Assembly: GCA_029560585.1 (NCBI GenBank)
Contig: JAKQKQ010000142.1
Coordinates: 32,743-96,742 of the forward strand
DNA length: 64,000 nt
Direction of reading: 5' to 3'
Source of the DNA: Verrucomicrobiota bacterium
GTDB taxonomy: Bacteria > Verrucomicrobiota > Verrucomicrobiia > JADLBR01
Shown here: piece after piece, positions 60,737 through 64,000 of the stretch
Position numbering within the stretch: the stretch's first letter is position 1
Layout: each line of letters opens with the position of its first letter
Program-made: the position numbers and the translations under genes
The notes under the pieces: generated by a model
Seen by the model: the letters and a program-made list of their open reading frames with translations, nothing else
Told to the model about the DNA's origin: nothing
The model's database searches: none

Positions 60737-61930
60737 CTTCGTTGCCAGGATCCCGTAATTGAAATGCAGGACCAGTGCCACCGCCAGCAGGCCCGCCGCC
60801 GCGCAAACCGCCACGAGGAAACCCCGCCGGATGCCACCAGTCTTGGCGAGCGCGCCGATCGCCATCGGGATGAATGTCCAGCCGACCGCGCCCACGAGAA
60901 AGAAGATGCCGACCGCTCGCCCGCCCAGCGAGGCGGCGTGCTCCCCGAGGCTGGAGATCATCGCCCCCATCAGCGTCGGAAAGAGCGGGCCGTACACCAG
61001 CCCCGCGGCCACCACGAGCAGGGGCGCCACCGCCGAGGATCGCAGAAAGACCACGGCTAGCCAGACACCCAGCACCAGAGTCGACAAGATCGCGACAAAC
61101 GCCGTGGGGCCGCCGTCGGCGGGAAGCGGATGACGGCTAACGATCAGGGCGGTGGCCAACCTCGACCCCATGAACGCAAGCCAAAAACCGGAAAGCCATG
61201 CCGCGGCGCGTGCTGGCTTCATCCCGCTCTCGCCAAGATATGTGGTCGCCCACCCCGCCATCGTGGCTTCAAGCGGCCCATAGAAGAACATGGCCAACGC
61301 ACACAACCATAGCGTCCGGTGCGCCAGCAGATCGCCCAGGCGAGCGGCCACCGCCGGGTGGACGCCAGCGGCGCCCATGCCCTGCCCCAGTGCCTTGAAA
61401 TCGATCCCCAGCGCCAGCGCCCCGCAAACCAGCCCGAGGACACCGAGCCCAAGCGTCGCGACCGCGAGCCCATAGCGTTTCAAGCAAAAGGCGACGACCA
61501 GTGGGGTGGCGAACGCCCCGAGGCCGAAGAAGAAATTGCCGAGATTCATGGCGTAGGTCTGGTCGCCCCCGAACGCGGGCTGCATGAGCACGTTGAGAAC
61601 ATTGACAAGGCTGGACCACCCCGCGCTCAGCAGCAGCACCGCCACCAAGGCGCCCATGTAGCTGCGCGCCCTGCCAAGCATCACCGGCGCTGCGACCATC
61701 AGAAACGAGCCGGAGATCATGATCAGCTTCCTGTCGACAAGATCCGTCGCAAATCCCATGAGCAGCACGACGGGCATCATCGCAAAACCGAACATCGATA
61801 TCAGGCCACCGACACGGTCCTCGCCGATGCCGAGTTTCTCCGTCAAGGCGACCTTGGTGCTACCGAGCAGGGCCACCCCCATGCCGCAGGCCAATAGGCC
61901 CGCGATCCAGACAGGGTACGCGAGATTCAT
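60731..61930 (-). CDS. MFS transporter (sugar-type)
   Basis: A 399-residue inner-membrane transporter with about twelve TM segments in two halves. The loop 'GFATDLVDRKLIMISGSF' between TM2 and TM3 is the MFS motif A equivalent (D-x-x-x-R/K). 'GLGAFATPLVVAFCLKRYG' marks TM5, and a cytoplasmic linker of about 40 residues separates the halves. It resembles the FucP/NagP-like branch that imports monosaccharides by proton symport; the solute cannot be read. The final TGA lies inside the 260-base repeat. It is divergent from the amidohydrolase pair (62167 onward), with which it may share a promoter region. Confidence 0.87.
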   Translation of the reverse strand: MNLAYPVWIAGLLACGMGVALLGSTKVALTEKLGIGEDRVGGLISMFGFAMMPVVLLMGFATDLVDRKLIMISGSFLMVAAPVMLGRARSYMGALVAVLLLSAGWSSLVNVLNVLMQPAFGGDQTYAMNLGNFFFGLGAFATPLVVAFCLKRYGLAVATLGLGVLGLVCGALALGIDFKALGQGMGAAGVHPAVAARLGDLLAHRTLWLCALAMFFYGPLEATMAGWATTYLGESGMKPARAAAWLSGFWLAFMGSRLATALIVSRHPLPADGGPTAFVAILSTLVLGVWLAVVFLRSSAVAPLLVVAAGLVYGPLFPTLMGAMISSLGEHAASLGGRAVGIFFLVGAVGWTFIPMAIGALAKTGGIRRGFLVAVCAAAGLLAVALVLHFNYGILATKG

Positions 61931-62166
61931 AGGGTGGGAGAACGCTAACGCACGCGGCGGTGTTCAGGAATCAGTTTCTTTTCGCATCCATTCGGGCCTT
62001 GACTTCGGAATGGCGATCCAGAGAACCTCCTACCAAGCAGACCTTGAAAAGGCGATCCCATCGGCCGGCGCGGGTGCCAACCTAGGGGTCGGGCCCTTCA
62101 TGCACCAATCCATTGGCCGCAACACGTCATCCGTTACCGAGGCGGTACACAAGGTGGCGCACCATT

Positions 62167-63102
62167 ATGCAGTCTGACAACCCATCCCCAAGTGCCTCCT
62201 GCGGTCCGTCGGATATCGGTGGGTTCGGGGGCATGACACGCCGGACAATGATCGCGGGCGCATTCGGCACCGCAGCCGCGATGATGGCCGGGCGCGCCAA
62301 TACCGCGGAAGGCGATTCAACGGCCATTTGGGATGGGCACGTGCACCTCGCGGGGGTGGAGGGCACCATGGAGCAGCGGGCCGACCGCCTCTTGGAACAC
62401 GCGGACCGTCTCGGGATCCAAAGGCTGGTGGTGTTCCTCGGCGCTCTCGGCGGACATGACCCGAAACCAGAAGAGGTGCGGCAGCGCAACGACGAGGTCC
62501 TCAAGGCCATCGCACGCTCCCCGGACCGCATCCTGGGATTTGTCTATCTCAGCCCGAAATACCCGAAGGAAAGCCTTGAGGAGTTCGATCGTTGCGTCCG
62601 GGACGGGCCGATGGTCGGCGTAAAACTCTGGGTCGCCATGCGGTGCCACGAGCCGGCGCTCGACCCCATCGTCAGGCGGGCGGCCGAACTCGGGGCACCG
62701 ATCCTGCAGCACACGTTTTTCCGACGCGGGGGCAACCTCCCGGGCGAATCCGACCCCTCCCATCTGGCCGCGTTGGCGGCCCGGCATCCCGGCGCTTCGT
62801 TCATCTGTGCACACACGGGGGCGGACTGGGAACTCGGCATTCGCGCGATCCGCGCCTCGGCGAACATCTACGCCGAGACCGGCGGCTTCGACCCCTGCGC
62901 CGGCCTCGTCGAAATGGCGATTCGCGAATTGGGCCCCGATCGCGTGATCTTCGGCAGCGATGCCGGGGGCCGCAGTTTCGCATCCCAGCTCGCCAAGGTC
63001 GTCAGTGCGGACCTCCCAGAACCGGCCCGCCGGTTAGTGCTCGGCGAGAATCTCCGACGAATCCTGCGCCCCATCCTGCGGAGAAAAGGAATCAAGACAT
63101 GA
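62167..63102 (+). CDS. Amidohydrolase-2 family metal-dependent hydrolase with Tat-like signal
   Basis: A 311-residue TIM-barrel hydrolase. The N-terminus has 'TRRTMIAGAFGTAAAMMAGRANTA', a twin-arginine-like export signal. Metal ligands appear in order: 'DGHVHL' (HxH), His in 'LQHTFF', His in 'CAHTGADW', and Asp in 'FGSDAGG'. The family includes decarboxylases and lactonases acting on 2-pyrone, gamma-lactone or aromatic acids, so a sugar-lactone role is possible here. The ATG at 62167 is used; 62233 would start directly at the signal. Its TGA overlaps the next ATG (ATGA). The upstream 236 bases contain nothing I recognise. Confidence 0.87.
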   Translation: MQSDNPSPSASCGPSDIGGFGGMTRRTMIAGAFGTAAAMMAGRANTAEGDSTAIWDGHVHLAGVEGTMEQRADRLLEHADRLGIQRLVVFLGALGGHDPKPEEVRQRNDEVLKAIARSPDRILGFVYLSPKYPKESLEEFDRCVRDGPMVGVKLWVAMRCHEPALDPIVRRAAELGAPILQHTFFRRGGNLPGESDPSHLAALAARHPGASFICAHTGADWELGIRAIRASANIYAETGGFDPCAGLVEMAIRELGPDRVIFGSDAGGRSFASQLAKVVSADLPEPARRLVLGENLRRILRPILRRKGIKT

Positions 63103-63869
63103 TCGTGGATGTCAATGCCAACATGGAGCGCTGGCCATTCCGCCGGACCCCGTGTGACGAGTTGCCCCGCCTGGTCGATCGGATGCGCCGGCACGGGGTG
63201 GGCCAAGCATGGGTGGGCAACCTCGACGGCATCTTTCATCGCGATGTCGGAGGCGTGAACATCCGGCTCTCGGAAGCATGCCGCGGCCAGAGGGACCCCG
63301 CGCTGATCCCTTTCGGGACAGTCAACCCGAAACTGCCCGACTGGCGCGAGGACCTCCGGCGCTGCCATGAGCAATTCCACATGCCCGGGATCCGGATCCA
63401 TCCGAACTTCCACGGCTACAAACTCGACGATCCCATGTTCGCAGAATTGCTCGATGCCTCCCAACAGCGTGGCCTGATCGTCCAACTCGTCATCCGCATG
63501 GACGACGTGCGCTTGCAGCACCCGCTGATCGACGTCCCGGAAGTCGATGTCTCGCCGCTGACCAAACTCATCAGGGAGAGGCCGGAACTGCGATTCGTCG
63601 TCCTCAACGGTGCGGACAAGATCCGCAGCAAGGCCATGGGGGAACTCGCTTCGACCACCGGGGTCTATTTCGACATCGCCACCCAAGAGATCGTCGGCGG
63701 CGTGGCCTCGTTCGCATCCGCCATCACACCCCAGCGCGTTCTCTTCGGATCCCACGTGCCGCTGTTCCCGCTGGAGGCCTCCGTCCTGAAGATGCGAGAG
63801 TCGGGCCTGGGCGAGGACACCCGCGCGCTCATCGAATCCAAGAACGCGCTCCGCATCTTGGGCTACTGA
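63099..63869 (+). CDS. Amidohydrolase-2 paralogue with replaced metal ligands
   Basis: A 256-residue cytoplasmic TIM-barrel relative of the preceding gene, beginning 'MIVDVNANMERWPFRR'. The HxH that binds zinc in true amidohydrolases is NxN here, and the later FGSD is FGSH ('LFGSHVPLFP'). 'GIRIHPNFHGY' keeps its His. Proteins with this 'DVN...RWPFRR' start are widespread in PVC and related bacteria next to a canonical amidohydrolase, so the altered residues look like a conserved subfamily rather than decay. It may be a partner subunit or use a different mechanism; no activity is known to me. The start overlaps the preceding stop by four bases. Confidence 0.85.
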   Translation: MIVDVNANMERWPFRRTPCDELPRLVDRMRRHGVGQAWVGNLDGIFHRDVGGVNIRLSEACRGQRDPALIPFGTVNPKLPDWREDLRRCHEQFHMPGIRIHPNFHGYKLDDPMFAELLDASQQRGLIVQLVIRMDDVRLQHPLIDVPEVDVSPLTKLIRERPELRFVVLNGADKIRSKAMGELASTTGVYFDIATQEIVGGVASFASAITPQRVLFGSHVPLFPLEASVLKMRESGLGEDTRALIESKNALRILGY

Positions 63870-63888
63870 TCTTTGCATAAATAACAAC

Positions 63889-64000
63889 CTAATAGAGGCG
63901 CAAAGAGAGCGGGCTGTGGGCGATGAAGGCGCGCAGCAGCCCCTCGCGGCGCTGGAGGCTGCGGGCGTGGCGGTGCGCGGTGGCATGGAGCGCGCGGAGT
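63889..64000 (-). CDS. Possible C-terminal end of an unidentified gene running off the right edge
   Basis: The minus strand has an open frame from the window edge to a TAG at 63889-63891 and encodes about 36 residues ending 'LLRAFIAHSPLSLRLY'. It reads more like protein than the Arg/Pro-rich alternative frames and lies 20 bases from the convergent amidohydrolase stop. The family is not recognised. Confidence 0.35.
   Translation of the reverse strand, partial: LRALHATAHRHARSLQRREGLLRAFIAHSPLSLRLY

Overview
The window is GC-rich (mid-60s % by eye) DNA with no rRNA, tRNA, CRISPR array or complete transposase gene that I could find. The gene content points to a Gram-negative, polysaccharide-degrading member of the PVC group, most likely Verrucomicrobiota. 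The clues are a PEP-CTERM-sorted repeat protein, a FadL-type outer-membrane protein, GT9/GT2 envelope-glycan genes, a sulfatase, sialidase-like enzymes, PF12831-type FAD-dependent oxidoreductases, DUF4038, DUF2723, SGNH esterases, and a secreted-protein tail of the 'DGLPDSWQNQYFG' type that is common in Verrucomicrobia. The assignment is inference; no marker gene is present.

Layout. (1) 52-14072, minus strand: envelope or exopolysaccharide glycosylation. It holds two 'GT2 lipid-sugar synthase plus large membrane protein' pairs (3421-4212 with 52-3315, and 10260-11042 with 7837-10263), an NDP-sugar epimerase, a GT9 transferase and a SAM methyltransferase. Several of these are joined by 4-base start/stop overlaps. 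An SGNH hydrolase and a decayed secreted-protein fragment interrupt the group. (2) 14100-20700: a repeat-rich accessory zone with a PEP-CTERM repeat protein, a secreted esterase, a GH16-like enzyme, two pseudogenes, a MITE-like element and a duplicated promoter plus signal-peptide segment. (3) 20601-27844, minus strand: a membrane protein, a FadL-like porin, a sulfatase coupled to a receiver-only regulator, and a FixL/FixJ-like two-component system. (4) 28078-42831, plus strand: the most striking region, a chain of seven overlapping reading frames. These are FAD-oxidoreductase/glycosidase, sialidase/golvesin-like/FAD-oxidoreductase, a double FAD-oxidoreductase, an RraA-like protein, a D-2-hydroxyacid dehydrogenase, a mutarotase remnant and an N-acetylneuraminate-lyase-like aldolase. 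A stand-alone sialidase follows. It looks like an acidic-sugar (sialic-acid-like) uptake-and-cleavage operon. (5) 42959-54660: secreted beta-helix and repeat proteins, an EF-hand esterase, a MoeB/ThiF-rhodanese fusion, a rhomboid-like protein, another SGNH esterase, an NRAMP-like transporter without the usual metal motif, and a DUF4038 glycosidase. (6) 54969-63869: a low-GC FkbM methyltransferase, a very large heparinase-like/discoidin/FG-GAP protein, an MFS transporter and an overlapping amidohydrolase pair. A partial reading frame leaves the right edge.

Intergenic DNA is full of repeats: perfect AGCC...GGCT hairpins, GTAGGAGC...GCTCCTAC elements, a ~127-151 bp GTAGCGAAG...CTTCGCTAC element, a ~260 bp inverted-repeat element present twice in opposite orientation, and a 177 bp element with 26 bp terminal inverted repeats. 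Several of these touch or supply the stop codons of neighbouring genes.
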